The notes: a model not told the origin generated them from the letters alone. A DNA stretch of 64,000 nt from Gymnodinialimonas phycosphaerae (GCF_019195455.1 NZ_JAIMBW010000001.1:1674001-1738000); one strand, 5' to 3'; positions 42,592-52,098 are shown, counted from the first letter of the stretch. A program made the numbers and translations.

Positions 42592-43719
42592 CTATCCTTG
42601 CGGGGTCGGTTTCAGGATCACGTCAGGCGTGAGATCGCGCGCTATGGGCGCATCCCACGGCGCGCCGCAACTGACAAGGTCGAACCCCGATGGCGTGGCC
42701 ACGTAGGTACGATCTGCCGCGCGGGGATGGGCGCACCCCTTGGTGCACCCACTGACATGGAGCGTTTCACCCGGCGCGAGGGTACGCGCCAGCGCCCGCG
42801 CGAGCGGTCGCGTGGGGCCAAGCGCCTGGGGGCAGCCGGGCGCGCCGGTGCAGGCATGGACGTTGAGGATTGGATCATCGGGGGCGCAGAACCCGTCAGG
42901 GCGCGACAGCGCGGTGCCCGTGGCGAGAAGCAAGCGTCCCGGCAAAACGCGAACGGTCTTCACGGCGCCGCCATCAATGAAGGCCCGAAGCGCCGCGGTA
43001 TCGATCTGCCCGAAGGGCACGCCGACAAGCGTGCCGTGAGCACTGGCCGAGGGCGGCTGCGCCACACGACGGGGGATTTCTTCCCAATCGGCAGGCAGCG
43101 GTGTGGCGCGCAGGTGCCGCGCCATGCGTCCCGCGTCGCGTCCCCCGGTGTTCACGAACCAGCCCACCATTTCTATCAGGGCGGGGATTGCAGCCTTGGG
43201 CGTCACGGCGCGCCCCTTCCCGGCCCCGTCCGCCACAAGGATCAGCCCACCGGTCGCATCGCATTCCAAACGGATATCCGCCGGGGCCTCGGCGAGCCAC
43301 GGCTCCGTCCCCGTATCAATCGCGTAGCCGAATTTCGCCGGAAGATCAGGAAGGTGCGACAAAGCCCCCAACAGCGCTTCCGCCAGCCCATGGGTCACGT
43401 CGCCTGCCTGCCAGTCGGGCGTCATCAGCAAATTTCTGCGCCCCTCCATTGCCGGATCAGCATCCAGAAGCTCGGCAGTCAAAAGCGCGTCGATGACCGC
43501 GCCGTGGTCAGCCTCGGACACGCCCCGGATCTGGAGGTTGGCGCGGCTGGTCACCTCCAACGCGCTGGTCCCGAAGCGCTCTGCCACGGCGCAAAGCGAA
43601 AGGGCTTGGAGGGCTGTAAGTTCTCCCATCCATGGCCGGACCCGCACGACAAGGCCATCGCCCGACGCCATGGGTCGGTAAGCGCCGGGGCACCACCCCT
43701 TGATCAAAGGGGCCGTCAT
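42592..43719 (-). CDS. cobG: precorrin-3B synthase (monooxygenase)
   Basis: This 375-residue enzyme is related to sulfite/nitrite reductases and uses O2 to hydroxylate precorrin-3A at C-20, so it marks the aerobic pathway. It begins TAPLIKGWCPGAYRPMASGDGLVVRVRP. The [4Fe-4S] cysteines are in HACTGAPGCPQALG and HVSGCTKGCAHP near the C-terminus. The ATG at 43719 overlaps the cobN stop (ATGA). A longer frame would start in cobN. All cluster ligands are present. Confidence 0.93.
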   Translation of the reverse strand: MTAPLIKGWCPGAYRPMASGDGLVVRVRPWMGELTALQALSLCAVAERFGTSALEVTSRANLQIRGVSEADHGAVIDALLTAELLDADPAMEGRRNLLMTPDWQAGDVTHGLAEALLGALSHLPDLPAKFGYAIDTGTEPWLAEAPADIRLECDATGGLILVADGAGKGRAVTPKAAIPALIEMVGWFVNTGGRDAGRMARHLRATPLPADWEEIPRRVAQPPSASAHGTLVGVPFGQIDTAALRAFIDGGAVKTVRVLPGRLLLATGTALSRPDGFCAPDDPILNVHACTGAPGCPQALGPTRPLARALARTLAPGETLHVSGCTKGCAHPRAADRTYVATPSGFDLVSCGAPWDAPIARDLTPDVILKPTPQG

Positions 43720-46700
43720 TCCGCCGCCTCCAGATCCGCGAGGATCGAGTTTCGGCGCGAGTGCCAAAGTCCTGCCGCATGGAGCGCCGCGAAGCGGTCT
43801 CGCATTGCCGCAAGCGCGCCGGGGTTGGCATCTTCGATGAAGGCGGTCACCTCCGCCTGGCCCAGGGTCGCCTCGTAATAGAGGTCAAAAAGATGCGATG
43901 GCACCACCGGGGCCAACTGCGCAAAAGCCGCCATGTTTTCCAAAGTCGCGGCGATCTCGGCGGCGCCGCGGAAGCCGTGGCGGGCCATGCCGGCGATCCA
44001 GTCGGGGTTGGACGCGCGCGCCAGCACGACGCGGGCGATCTCTTCGGTCAGCGCGCGGGCGCGGGGCTGGTCGGGGTTCGTCACGTCAAGGTGATAGGCT
44101 TTCGCGGCCCCTCCGGTGACGGATTGAGCGGCAAGGAACCCGGCCTCGTGGGTGGCATAATCCTCGGCCAGGAGGACATCGGTTTCCGGCAGGTCTTGCA
44201 GGTGGACGAAGGCATCGGCCTGGGCCACGCGGTCGCGCAGGCCGGAGGCATCGCGGTGGATCGTGTCACCGTCAAGCGCGTAGGCGGAGGCCGCAAGCCA
44301 GGCCTCGCCCGCTGCGGCGCGGGCGGCCTCGGAGTAATCCCCGATCTGCGGGCCAATCCCAACCCCGAAACTGCCCGGCGCGGGGCCGAAGACGCGGGCG
44401 GATTGTGTGCCGACATAGGGATTCCAGTCCGGCGCCTCGTCACGGGCCGCGAGGGCGCGAATGGCCTGATTGAACAACGCGGAAAGCGTCGGGAACACGT
44501 CGCGAAACAGGCCCGAGACGCGCAGAGTCACGTCGATGCGGGGGCGATCAAGCTCGGCAATCGGAAGGACTTCGAGGCCCGACACCCGTTCCGAGCCCGC
44601 GTCCCAGACCGGGCGCACGCCGATAAGCGCGAGCGCCATGGCGAATTCCTCACCTGCCGTGCGCATGGTCGCCGAACCCCAGAGATCGACGATCAGACCC
44701 TTGGGCCAATCACCCTCGTCCTGCAAATGGCGGCGCATCAATTCGTCGGCCAGAACGACACCTTGGGCGTAGGCGGCCCGGGTCGGGACAGAACGCGGGT
44801 CGGTGGTGTAGAGGTTGCGCCCCGTCGGCAGCACATCGGTGCGACCCCGGTACGGAGAGCCGGAAGGGCCCGCCGCGATGCGTTTGCCGTTGAGCGCGTC
44901 GATCAGGGAGTTCCGCTCGCCATGGGCGGAGGCAGTGCTGTCGAAGCCGGATTGGCCATGCTCGGGTCGGCCCCAGACGTGGAGACCATCGCCGAACTGG
45001 CTTTCCTTCACGTCACAAACGAAACGGTCGATACGGGTCAACGCCTCGGCCGAACAGGTGGCGGCGTCGAGGCCCAGGTCCCCTTCGACGCCAAGGGCCT
45101 GCGCCTCGGCGCGGATGTCGTCTTGCAGGCGGTCGCGGCGTTTGGGGTCGAGGCCGTCAGCGTTGGAGAATTCGTCCAGAAGCGCTTCCAATCGGACAAG
45201 GCGCGTCGGGGTCTTGGAAGCTTTCATCGGCGGCGGCACGTGACCGAGGGTGATCGCGCCGATACGGCGTTTGGCTTGGGCGGCTTCGCCGGGGTCGTTG
45301 ACGATGAACGGATAGATCACGGGTAACGATCCTGTCAGCGCGTCGGGCCAGCATGCGTTGGACAGGGCCACGGATTTCCCCGGCAACCATTCCAATGTGC
45401 CATGCGCCCCGATGTGGATCAGCGCATCGGCGTGGCGCTGCATCCAAAGATAGAATGCCACGTAGCCATGGCGGGGAACACGGGCCAGGTCGTGGTACTC
45501 GGCGTCGCGCAACGACGGTATGCCGCGCTCCGGCTGAAGTGCGACAAGTGTTTTGCCGCGCCGCGTGATGGGCAAGGCCAGCCCCTCCTCGGTCGCTTCC
45601 GCGTCCTCCTCGCAGCTGCCCCACGCGGCGTGGAGGGCCTCTTGCAGGGACTTCGGAAGGCTTGCGAGCGCGGCCTTGTAGGCGTCGAAGGGCCAGATGA
45701 GCTTCGCGCCTTGCAGGTCGTTGCCCATGATCGCGCCCGGCGCGTCGTGGCCTGCCTCGCGGAGGTCGCCCAAAATGGCGTTGGCCGACGCGATCGCGTC
45801 AAGGCCGACCGCATGGGCCGCGTTCCACGCGCGGCCGGGATAGGTGGAAAGAACCAGCGCCGGGGCGCGGTCGCGGGGTGGCTTTGTCGCCAGGGCGTGC
45901 CACGCGGCAACGCGGTCCACCAGGTGCGTGATGCGTTCCACATGACACTTGTGAGCATAGCGCGCGAATTGGAGGTCCGCGTCGCGGTCATCGGGTTCCT
46001 TGAACGACGCCACGCCCGCGAAGATACGTCCGTCAACCTCAGGCAGGACCACGTGCATGGCAAGATCCGCGGGCGAAAGGCCCCGTTCCGCCCCGGCCCA
46101 GGCGTCCTCTCCCGACGTGGCCAGCGCTACCTGGAAGACGGGGACATCGGCGGCATCAAGCGGGGATGTGCCCCCTGCCCCTTTGCCCGAAAACGAGGTG
46201 GCGTTGACGATCGCTACCGGTGAAAGATGGGCCACCTGGCGGGTCATCCATTCGGCGGCGCCCGGCGCCTTGAGCGATGGCGCGAACAGGCCCATGACGG
46301 CGAAGCCTTTGGCGCGCAATGCCGTGAACAGCGCGCGGATCGGAGAGAGGTCGGCGGAAACGAGGTACGACCGGTAGAAGGTCACGAGAATGAGCGGGGT
46401 ATCGCCCTGCCCCGCAAGGACCGGGCAGCAAACGCCATCCTCGGGCGTCCAGCCGCCGACACTGGCCAGGCCCTTGGCGCCGCTCACCGGGCCCGCGTAA
46501 AGGCCCGAGGCCAGTGCCATTTGCGCCAGCGCGGCTTGGGCCGCGACCTCGCCGCCGGCGTCACAGAGGTGTTGCAGGCGACGCAGGGTGGACACGGGAA
46601 GCGTTGAAATCGCGTCCAGCCGCGTATCCTCGCGGCCATCGGCAGGCAGAACAGCCAGCGCAATGCCCTTGGCCCGGCAAAGGGCCTCGACCTGCTGCAA

Positions 46701-47000
46701 ACCGTAGGGCCAGTACGGCACACCACCGATAAGGCGGATCAGAATGCCCTTCGCGCCCTCCAGCGTCTGTTCGATATAGGTATCGACGGACAGCGGATGC
46801 TTCAGCGCCGCGATGTTGGCCAACCGCAGGGAGGGCAGGCCCCCTTGCGCGCCGATATTGGCACGATGCCAGCCCGCCGCGAAAGCGCCAAGGTCGGAGT
46901 CCGAGAGCGAGAGCACCACCAGATCCGCTGGCGTCTGTGCCAGATCAGTCGGGGTCTCGGTCTCTTCTAACCCGTGGCTTTCGCGGAAGACGACGTGCAT
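43716..47000 (-). CDS. cobN: cobaltochelatase large subunit
   Basis: This 1094-residue subunit of the ATP-dependent CobNST chelatase binds hydrogenobyrinate a,c-diamide and inserts Co(II). Segments such as PLILVTFYRSYLVSADL, WPFDAYKAALASLPKSLQEALHAAWG, HIGAHGTLEWLPGKSVALS and WGSATMRTAGEEFAMALALIGVRPVWD are typical of CobN and the related ChlH/BchH. It is somewhat shorter than the 1275-residue Pseudomonas denitrificans protein as I recall it, but the frame is intact. CobS and CobT, which are required as ATPase partners, are not in the window. CobW is immediately upstream. Confidence 0.95.
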   Translation of the reverse strand: MHVVFRESHGLEETETPTDLAQTPADLVVLSLSDSDLGAFAAGWHRANIGAQGGLPSLRLANIAALKHPLSVDTYIEQTLEGAKGILIRLIGGVPYWPYGLQQVEALCRAKGIALAVLPADGREDTRLDAISTLPVSTLRRLQHLCDAGGEVAAQAALAQMALASGLYAGPVSGAKGLASVGGWTPEDGVCCPVLAGQGDTPLILVTFYRSYLVSADLSPIRALFTALRAKGFAVMGLFAPSLKAPGAAEWMTRQVAHLSPVAIVNATSFSGKGAGGTSPLDAADVPVFQVALATSGEDAWAGAERGLSPADLAMHVVLPEVDGRIFAGVASFKEPDDRDADLQFARYAHKCHVERITHLVDRVAAWHALATKPPRDRAPALVLSTYPGRAWNAAHAVGLDAIASANAILGDLREAGHDAPGAIMGNDLQGAKLIWPFDAYKAALASLPKSLQEALHAAWGSCEEDAEATEEGLALPITRRGKTLVALQPERGIPSLRDAEYHDLARVPRHGYVAFYLWMQRHADALIHIGAHGTLEWLPGKSVALSNACWPDALTGSLPVIYPFIVNDPGEAAQAKRRIGAITLGHVPPPMKASKTPTRLVRLEALLDEFSNADGLDPKRRDRLQDDIRAEAQALGVEGDLGLDAATCSAEALTRIDRFVCDVKESQFGDGLHVWGRPEHGQSGFDSTASAHGERNSLIDALNGKRIAAGPSGSPYRGRTDVLPTGRNLYTTDPRSVPTRAAYAQGVVLADELMRRHLQDEGDWPKGLIVDLWGSATMRTAGEEFAMALALIGVRPVWDAGSERVSGLEVLPIAELDRPRIDVTLRVSGLFRDVFPTLSALFNQAIRALAARDEAPDWNPYVGTQSARVFGPAPGSFGVGIGPQIGDYSEAARAAAGEAWLAASAYALDGDTIHRDASGLRDRVAQADAFVHLQDLPETDVLLAEDYATHEAGFLAAQSVTGGAAKAYHLDVTNPDQPRARALTEEIARVVLARASNPDWIAGMARHGFRGAAEIAATLENMAAFAQLAPVVPSHLFDLYYEATLGQAEVTAFIEDANPGALAAMRDRFAALHAAGLWHSRRNSILADLEAAE

Positions 47001-47006
47001 GGCATG

Positions 47007-48059
47007 TTACTCGGCGGCGGCCTGCGCGGGGGCAAGAACGGCGCGGATGGCGGCGGGATCGACGTCATCATGTTCGGCAATCACCACGAGGCGACCTTGG
47101 CGCGGGCGGTCCCCCCAGGGTTGGTCATATTGGTGACGGACGCGGGCGCCGACGGCCTGCACCAGCAGACGCATCGGTTTACCCGAGACGTTGGCATAGC
47201 CTTTGACGCGGAGGATGTTCTGGGTCTTCGCCAATTTCTCGATCCGGGCCACCAGCTCCAGCGGGTCCGTCACGTCGGGGATGTCGACGACGATGGATTC
47301 AAAGTCATCGTGCTCGTGGTCGTCGTGCCCATCGTGATGCGAGGGACGCGCGTCCATGTCATCTTCTGCCGCCGCCTCCAATCCGAGGATCACGCGGGGG
47401 TCGATGGCCCCTTCCGCAACCTCGATCACCGGGATCGGGCGCGGCGCTTGTGCCGCGATGATCGCCTTGGCCTTGGCCACGCCGTCCGGCCCTGCCAGAT
47501 CCGGCTTGGTCAACAAGATGATGTCGGCGCAAGAGATCTGGTCTTCGAAGACCTCCGACAGGGGCGTTTCGTGGTCGATGCTGTCATCGGCGAGGCGCTG
47601 CGCATCGACGCGGGCCACGTCGGTCGCAAAACGGCCTGCCGCCACGGCCTCGGCGTCCGCCAAGGCAATCACGCCGTCCACGGTGATCTTCGATCGGATA
47701 TCAGGCCAGTCAAACGCCTTGAGAAGCGGTTTGGGCAGCGCGAGGCCAGAGGTCTCGATGATGATATGCTCGGGCCGCGGCTCCAGCGCCATCAGCGCCT
47801 CGATCGTCGGAATGAAATCATCAGCCACGGTGCAGCAGATGCAGCCGTTTGCCAGCTCCATGATATTCTCGGCCGGGCAATCGGGGATGGCGCAGCCCTT
47901 GAGGATTTCACCGTCGACCCCAACGTCGCCAAACTCGTTGACCACCACGGCAAGGCGCTTGCCGCCGGGGTTCTGGATCAAATGCGAGATCAGCGTCGTC
48001 TTGCCGGAGCCAAGGAAGCCGGTCACCACGGTGACGGGGAGTTTTGCGAGATCAGCCAT
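47007..48059 (-). CDS. cobW: CobW, GTPase-type cobalt chaperone
   Basis: This 350-residue G3E GTPase has Walker A GFLGSGKTTLISHL, the metal-binding motif GCICCT, a guanine-specific TKPD (ILLTKPDLAG) and a His/Asp-rich loop (HHDGHDDHEHDD) around residue 240. The family delivers metals; in this operon it should deliver Co(II) to the CobN chelatase. It lies 6 bp upstream of cobN and 32 bp downstream of the first DUF1636 gene. Confidence 0.94.
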   Translation of the reverse strand: MADLAKLPVTVVTGFLGSGKTTLISHLIQNPGGKRLAVVVNEFGDVGVDGEILKGCAIPDCPAENIMELANGCICCTVADDFIPTIEALMALEPRPEHIIIETSGLALPKPLLKAFDWPDIRSKITVDGVIALADAEAVAAGRFATDVARVDAQRLADDSIDHETPLSEVFEDQISCADIILLTKPDLAGPDGVAKAKAIIAAQAPRPIPVIEVAEGAIDPRVILGLEAAAEDDMDARPSHHDGHDDHEHDDFESIVVDIPDVTDPLELVARIEKLAKTQNILRVKGYANVSGKPMRLLVQAVGARVRHQYDQPWGDRPRQGRLVVIAEHDDVDPAAIRAVLAPAQAAAE

Positions 48060-48091
48060 GGGTCAGGCCTCCTTTACGAATGCTTTTCATT

Positions 48092-48511
48092 TCAGCTCTC
48101 CTTTGGAGAGACCGGCGGAATGCGCGCGATACAGTTGCGTTTGAAGTGTTCGGGGCGCGCGCGCCACGGGATCAGGCCATCATCGGTCGCGTGATAAAGG
48201 GCAATGCCCTCGGCCAGCATGTCTGGATGCGACCCCTCTTGGAAGTTTCCGTAAACATAGGTCCAGCGGGCGTCGCCCCCGCGGATGGCGACGGAACAGC
48301 CACTGTCGCAGTTTTGCAGGCATTCCATCGGGCGGATCGTAACGCCTTCGGGCATCTCGCGCTGGATCAGTTCGTTGTAAAGTCTCTCGCCGGGACGCAG
48401 CCCCTCTTCCGGCGCATCTGTGCCCCGCAGGCATTTCACGCAGACCAGAACTTCGGTCGGGGTCTGGGCCGGGATCGGGGCCGGGGCTCTTGTCGTGTCG
48501 TTGGTCATCAT
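48092..48511 (-). CDS. DUF1636 Cys-rich protein, first gene of the cob operon
   Basis: This protein of about 139 residues has CVKCLRG near residue 35 and a central ECLQNCDSGCSVAI, then WTYVYGNFQEG, the pattern of DUF1636. The spaced cysteines suggest a thioredoxin-like iron-sulfur or metal site. GGAGGAGG precedes ATGs at 48511 and 48508, and either may be used. It is the first gene after the second cobalamin riboswitch, so its product should be made only when B12 is low. A shorter relative ends the same operon. Its role is unknown; cobalt handling or corrin reduction are possible. Confidence 0.78.
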   Translation of the reverse strand: MMTNDTTRAPAPIPAQTPTEVLVCVKCLRGTDAPEEGLRPGERLYNELIQREMPEGVTIRPMECLQNCDSGCSVAIRGGDARWTYVYGNFQEGSHPDMLAEGIALYHATDDGLIPWRARPEHFKRNCIARIPPVSPKES

Positions 48512-48553
48512 TCCTCCTCCGGGACACCCCGCCCGGGTCAAACGTTACATTCA

Positions 48554-48722
48554 CGATGGCAGGTCTCCTGGCTCACGGGTCTCAGCGGTCCTTGCGCCTT
48601 CCCAAACCCATCTGGGTTCAGTGGCTTACGCAGGGCCGCTCTCCGCTTACAGTTGCGGGGGCAGCCGCGGTATCACACCGCGTTCCCTCTTAGGCCATTG
48701 GCTTGCGCCGCAGGCACCATCG
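48554..48722 (-). promoter_or_regulatory. cobalamin riboswitch controlling the main cob operon
   Basis: On the minus strand the conserved blocks appear in order: AGAGGGAACGCGGTG, GGCTGCCCCCGCAACTGTAAGCGG, GCCACTG, TGGGAAGGC and the B12 box AGCCAGGAGACCTGCC. The P1 ends CGATGG and CCATCG (plus-strand 48717-48722 and 48554-48559) pair perfectly. The element ends 43 bases before the DUF1636 start, so it should control the whole minus-strand cob operon. Confidence 0.95.
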
Positions 48723-48752
48723 GGGAAAACCCTGTTCACGGGGCGCGGGGCT

Positions 48753-48758
48753 TGTCAA
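48753..48758 (-). promoter_or_regulatory. putative -35 element of the cob operon promoter
   Basis: TTGACA on the minus strand lies about 30 bases upstream of the riboswitch P1. A convincing -10 is not visible in the GC-rich stretch that follows. The 86-bp interval 48723-48808 must also hold the divergent cobO promoter. Confidence 0.4.
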
Positions 48759-48808
48759 TCCGGGCGATTGCCGCCAAGCCTTCGACAATGCCGCAGGAGG
48801 AGTGACCG

Positions 48809-49429
48809 ATGACCGCTGATCAAGACGCCGAGAACGCCCGCCACGCCGAGAAGATGCGCAAGATCAAGGCTGCGCGCGACAAGATGATGGAGACCAAGAC
48901 CGAAGAGAAGGGCCTGATCATCGTCCACACCGGGCCCGGAAAGGGCAAGAGTTCCAGCGGCTTCGGCATGGTGATGCGATCCATTCAACACGGTATGGGC
49001 TGCGCCGTCGTCCAGTTCATCAAGGGCAATTGGGACACCGGCGAGAAGTCGTTCCTGCGCGAACGCTTCGCCGATGAGTGCCGGTTCTTCGTCTCGGGCG
49101 AAGGGTTCACGTGGGAAACCCAGGACAAGGCGCGCGACATCGCGGCGGCACAGAACGGCTGGAAAATCGCGCAAGAACAGATCCTCGATCCCGAGATCGA
49201 CTTCGTACTGCTCGATGAGATCAACATCGCCCTGCGCTACGATTACCTGGACATCGACGAGGTCGTGGACTTCCTTCTGACCCAGAAGCCGCCCATGACG
49301 CACGTGTGTTTGACGGGGCGCAACGCTAAGCCGGAACTGATCGAGGCGGCTGATCTGGTGACGGAAATGACTCTGGTGAAGCATCCCTTCCGCGATGGCG
49401 TGAAGGCCCAGAAGGGCGTGGAGTTTTGA
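48809..49429 (+). CDS. cobO: cob(I)yrinic acid a,c-diamide adenosyltransferase
   Basis: This 206-residue ATP:corrinoid adenosyltransferase has P-loop VHTGPGKGKSSSGFGMVMRSI, QFIKGNWDTGEK, FVLLDEINIALRYDYLD, LTGRNAKPELIEAADLVTEM and the C-terminal KHPFRDGVKAQKGVEF, all diagnostic of CobO/BtuR. AGGAGG lies before the ATG at 48809. It is divergent from the cob operon and carries no riboswitch of its own. Its TGA overlaps the TTG start of the following unknown gene. Confidence 0.95.
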   Translation: MTADQDAENARHAEKMRKIKAARDKMMETKTEEKGLIIVHTGPGKGKSSSGFGMVMRSIQHGMGCAVVQFIKGNWDTGEKSFLRERFADECRFFVSGEGFTWETQDKARDIAAAQNGWKIAQEQILDPEIDFVLLDEINIALRYDYLDIDEVVDFLLTQKPPMTHVCLTGRNAKPELIEAADLVTEMTLVKHPFRDGVKAQKGVEF

Positions 49430-49869
49430 GCGAAGCCGCCTCAGCCGATGGGGCAGCGTTGCTCTTCTCGAAAATCGACTATGCGTCGCTGAATGCGCGC
49501 CAGCAAGAGAACTACAATTTTCACAAGTTGGCGGCACGACTTGCGGAATATGGGTATAACTGCTTGCGCTTGACTGACGATTGGCAGGGCGCAGATTTGA
49601 TTGCTTGTCACATCGATGGATCGGCGTTTCTGAGGGTGCAACTCAAAGGTCGATTGGTTGTGGACAAAAAGTACGTCGGCAAGGAGATCTATGTCGCGTT
49701 CTTTGACGCAGAACACTGCTACGTCTACCCGCACGACGCGTTCTTGGAGACGTTGCTTGCGAGAGGATCGATGGATGAGCAAAGCCGCGTTTGGGTGGAG
49801 ACAGGCCTCCGAAGTTGGCCGATCACACCAGCTTGGGCCAAGGAATTCCTGGCCGACTACAGCGTCTGA
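49426..49869 (+). CDS. unknown protein, possible PD-(D/E)XK nuclease fold, inserted between cobO and cobQ
   Basis: This 147-residue protein has an N-terminal helical stretch (ARQQENYNFHKLAARLAEYGYNCLRL), then DDWQGADLIACHIDGSAFLRVQLKGR, which fits the D...QxK core of PD-(D/E)XK nucleases, and an aromatic tail. Similar small proteins occur without known function. It starts at TTG 49426, overlapping cobO, and ends 3 bp before the cobQ start. Its base composition is visibly lower in GC than its neighbours. It has no obvious place in cobalamin synthesis, so it may be a recent insertion that preserved operon spacing. The nuclease call is a fold guess. Confidence 0.6.
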   Translation: MSEAASADGAALLFSKIDYASLNARQQENYNFHKLAARLAEYGYNCLRLTDDWQGADLIACHIDGSAFLRVQLKGRLVVDKKYVGKEIYVAFFDAEHCYVYPHDAFLETLLARGSMDEQSRVWVETGLRSWPITPAWAKEFLADYSV

Positions 49870-49872
49870 CCC

Positions 49873-51318
49873 ATGACCCGCGCCATCATGATCCAGGGCA
49901 CCGGCTCCAACGTCGGCAAGTCGATGTTGGTGGCGGGCCTGTGCCGGATTGCACGCCAGCGCGGCTTATCGGTCGCGCCGTTCAAGCCGCAGAACATGTC
50001 CAACAACGCCGCCGTGACGGCAGATGGCGGAGAGATCGGGCGCGCACAGGCGTTGCAGGCGCTGGCCTGCGGGCTGGAGCCGCACACGGATATGAACCCG
50101 GTCTTGCTGAAGCCTGAATCCGAGACAGGGTCTCAGGTTGTCGTGCAGGGCAAGCGGCTGACGACGGTGCGGGCGCGGGAATATGCGGGACTGAAGCCAC
50201 AGTTGCTGAAGTCGGTTCTGGAAAGCTTCGAGCGATTGAAAGCGGCCCATGATCTGGTGATCGTGGAAGGGGCGGGCTCTCCGGCAGAGGTGAACCTACG
50301 CACGGGAGACATCGCGAACATGGGTTTCGCGCAGGCCTCGGCCACGCCCGTGGTGCTGTGCGGCGATATCGACCGGGGCGGCGTGATCGCGCAGATCGTG
50401 GGCACGCAAGCGGTGATCAGCGCGGAAGATGCACGTCTTGTGCGCGGCTTCATGATCAACAAGTTCCGGGGCGATCCTTCGCTATTTGACGACGGCTACA
50501 AGATGATCGCGCAACGCACGGGCTGGCGCGGGTTCGGGGTGATCCCGTGGTTCGGCGACGCGGGCAACCTGCCCGCCGAGGATGCGCTCGACATCACCAC
50601 GCGGACGCGCGCGGAGGGGCTACACATCGTTTGCCTGCGCCTCAGCCGGATCGCGAATTTCGACGATATGGACCCGCTGGCGCAAGAGCCGGGCGTGCGG
50701 CTGACCATGCTGGAACCCGGCGCCGCCATTCCCGGTGATGCGGACGTCGTCATCATCCCCGGCAGCAAGTCCACGCGCGGGGATATGGCGTATCTGCGGG
50801 CGCAGGGTTGGGACGTGGACCTTGCCGCGCATCTGCGGCGCGGCGGGCATGTCCTTGGGATTTGTGGCGGGTATCAGATGCTTGGCGGTAGCGTCACGGA
50901 TCCGGGCGGGATCGAGGGGCCTGCGGGCATGGACGCGGGCCTTGGTTTGCTGGATGTGGACACCGTGATGACGGGCGACAAACGCCTGACGGAAACGGCG
51001 GCCGTCCATGCGCCCTCCGGCACCCCCTTCAAGGGGTACGAGATCCACATAGGCCGCACCCATGGCCCAGACACCGTGCGTCCCTTCGCCATCGTCAACG
51101 GCCAGCCCGAAGGCGCGATCTGCCCCAACGGGCGCGTGTCAGGCAGCTACCTGCACGGTATGTTCCGCGATGATGCCTTCCGCGCCGCCTGGCTGGCTCA
51201 GTTCGGCGTTGCGCAAACCATCAGCTATGATGCGACGGTCGAGGCAACGCTGGATGGATTGGCGACGCATCTGGAGGCCGTGACGGATATCGACGGCCTC
51301 CTGAATGTTCGTCTATAG
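49873..51318 (+). CDS. cobQ: cobyric acid synthase
   Basis: This 481-residue amidotransferase amidates side chains b, d, e and g of adenosylcobyrinate a,c-diamide using glutamine and ATP. The N-terminal synthetase domain has [36 protein letters not shown] and [14 protein letters not shown]. The C-terminal domain has the nucleophile in [10 protein letters not shown] and [12 protein letters not shown]. It follows the unknown gene by 3 bp and converges with the alpha/beta hydrolase gene with a 6-bp overlap. Confidence 0.95.
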   Translation: MTRAIMIQGTGSNVGKSMLVAGLCRIARQRGLSVAPFKPQNMSNNAAVTADGGEIGRAQALQALACGLEPHTDMNPVLLKPESETGSQVVVQGKRLTTVRAREYAGLKPQLLKSVLESFERLKAAHDLVIVEGAGSPAEVNLRTGDIANMGFAQASATPVVLCGDIDRGGVIAQIVGTQAVISAEDARLVRGFMINKFRGDPSLFDDGYKMIAQRTGWRGFGVIPWFGDAGNLPAEDALDITTRTRAEGLHIVCLRLSRIANFDDMDPLAQEPGVRLTMLEPGAAIPGDADVVIIPGSKSTRGDMAYLRAQGWDVDLAAHLRRGGHVLGICGGYQMLGGSVTDPGGIEGPAGMDAGLGLLDVDTVMTGDKRLTETAAVHAPSGTPFKGYEIHIGRTHGPDTVRPFAIVNGQPEGAICPNGRVSGSYLHGMFRDDAFRAAWLAQFGVAQTISYDATVEATLDGLATHLEAVTDIDGLLNVRL

Positions 51319-52098
51319 CCCCAGGAACTCCGCGATAGCGGCGTTGAACGCCTCGGGTGCATTGATGTTGGCCACATGCGCTGCGTTGGGAATTTGCGTG
51401 TAGACGCCCCCGGGGGTGGCATCGGCCATGGCCTGCATGACCGCCGGGGCCGCCCCCATATCCTGATCACCGCCGACAAAGAGGATCGGGACCTTCGCCT
51501 CGGGCAACCGACGCAGGCAATCAAGGCCTTTGAGGGCATGACAACAGGCGATGTAGCCCTGCGGGTCATTGGCCAGCACCATGGCGCGGATCTGGGCAAC
51601 ACGGTCGGGATTGGCGGCGCGCCAGTCTTCTGTCAGCCAGGACGCGAGGGTGCCGTCGACGATGGCCTCCAGCCCGCCCGCCTCGATCGCGGCAATGCGG
51701 GCGTCCCAATTGGCGCGAAACGGCTCGGGCGCGTCGGCGCGGGCATCGGCGCAGACCACGCGGGTGATGCGGTCGGCGTGATCGACGGCAAGGCCCATGC
51801 CGGTCATGCCACCCATCGACAGGCCCATGAAGGCCGCTTTCTCGATCTTGAAGTGGTCCATCAGGGCGATCACGTCGCCGTTGAGGTCCGCGAACGTCGC
51901 CATGGCGCCCGGCGTGTCGCTGCCGCCGTGGCCGCGGGTGTCATAGCGCAGAACCTTGTAGCGCGCGGTCAGCGAGGCGATCTGATCATCCCACATGCTG
52001 AGGTCGGCCCCGAGAGAATTGGAGAGGATGATCCACTGATCCCCCTTCCCGTCCACGCGGGTGTTGAGGACACGCCCCCCCAGATCCACCCTGCTCAT
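51313..52098 (-). CDS. alpha/beta hydrolase, 3-oxoadipate enol-lactonase-like
   Basis: This 261-residue alpha/beta hydrolase has the nucleophile elbow GLSMGGMTG, an acid in [10 protein letters not shown] and the catalytic His in [14 protein letters not shown]. The sequence [36 protein letters not shown] is very like PcaD, which opens the enol-lactone of the protocatechuate branch. No other pca gene is present; instead it is coupled by ATGA to a flavin monooxygenase gene, so another ester or lactone may be the substrate, for example one made by a Baeyer-Villiger-type reaction of the partner. Confidence 0.82.
   Translation of the reverse strand: MSRVDLGGRVLNTRVDGKGDQWIILSNSLGADLSMWDDQIASLTARYKVLRYDTRGHGGSDTPGAMATFADLNGDVIALMDHFKIEKAAFMGLSMGGMTGMGLAVDHADRITRVVCADARADAPEPFRANWDARIAAIEAGGLEAIVDGTLASWLTEDWRAANPDRVAQIRAMVLANDPQGYIACCHALKGLDCLRRLPEAKVPILFVGGDQDMGAAPAVMQAMADATPGGVYTQIPNAAHVANINAPEAFNAAIAEFLGL

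Noticed and set aside
43761-45326. 521-codon open frame antisense to cobN
   Set aside because: No recognisable motif, no ribosome site and complete overlap with a well-supported cobN.
43716-47000. truncated or frameshifted cobN because it is shorter than the classical protein
   Set aside because: The frame is continuous, both ends fit tightly with neighbours and all recognisable blocks are present, so a shorter natural variant is more likely.
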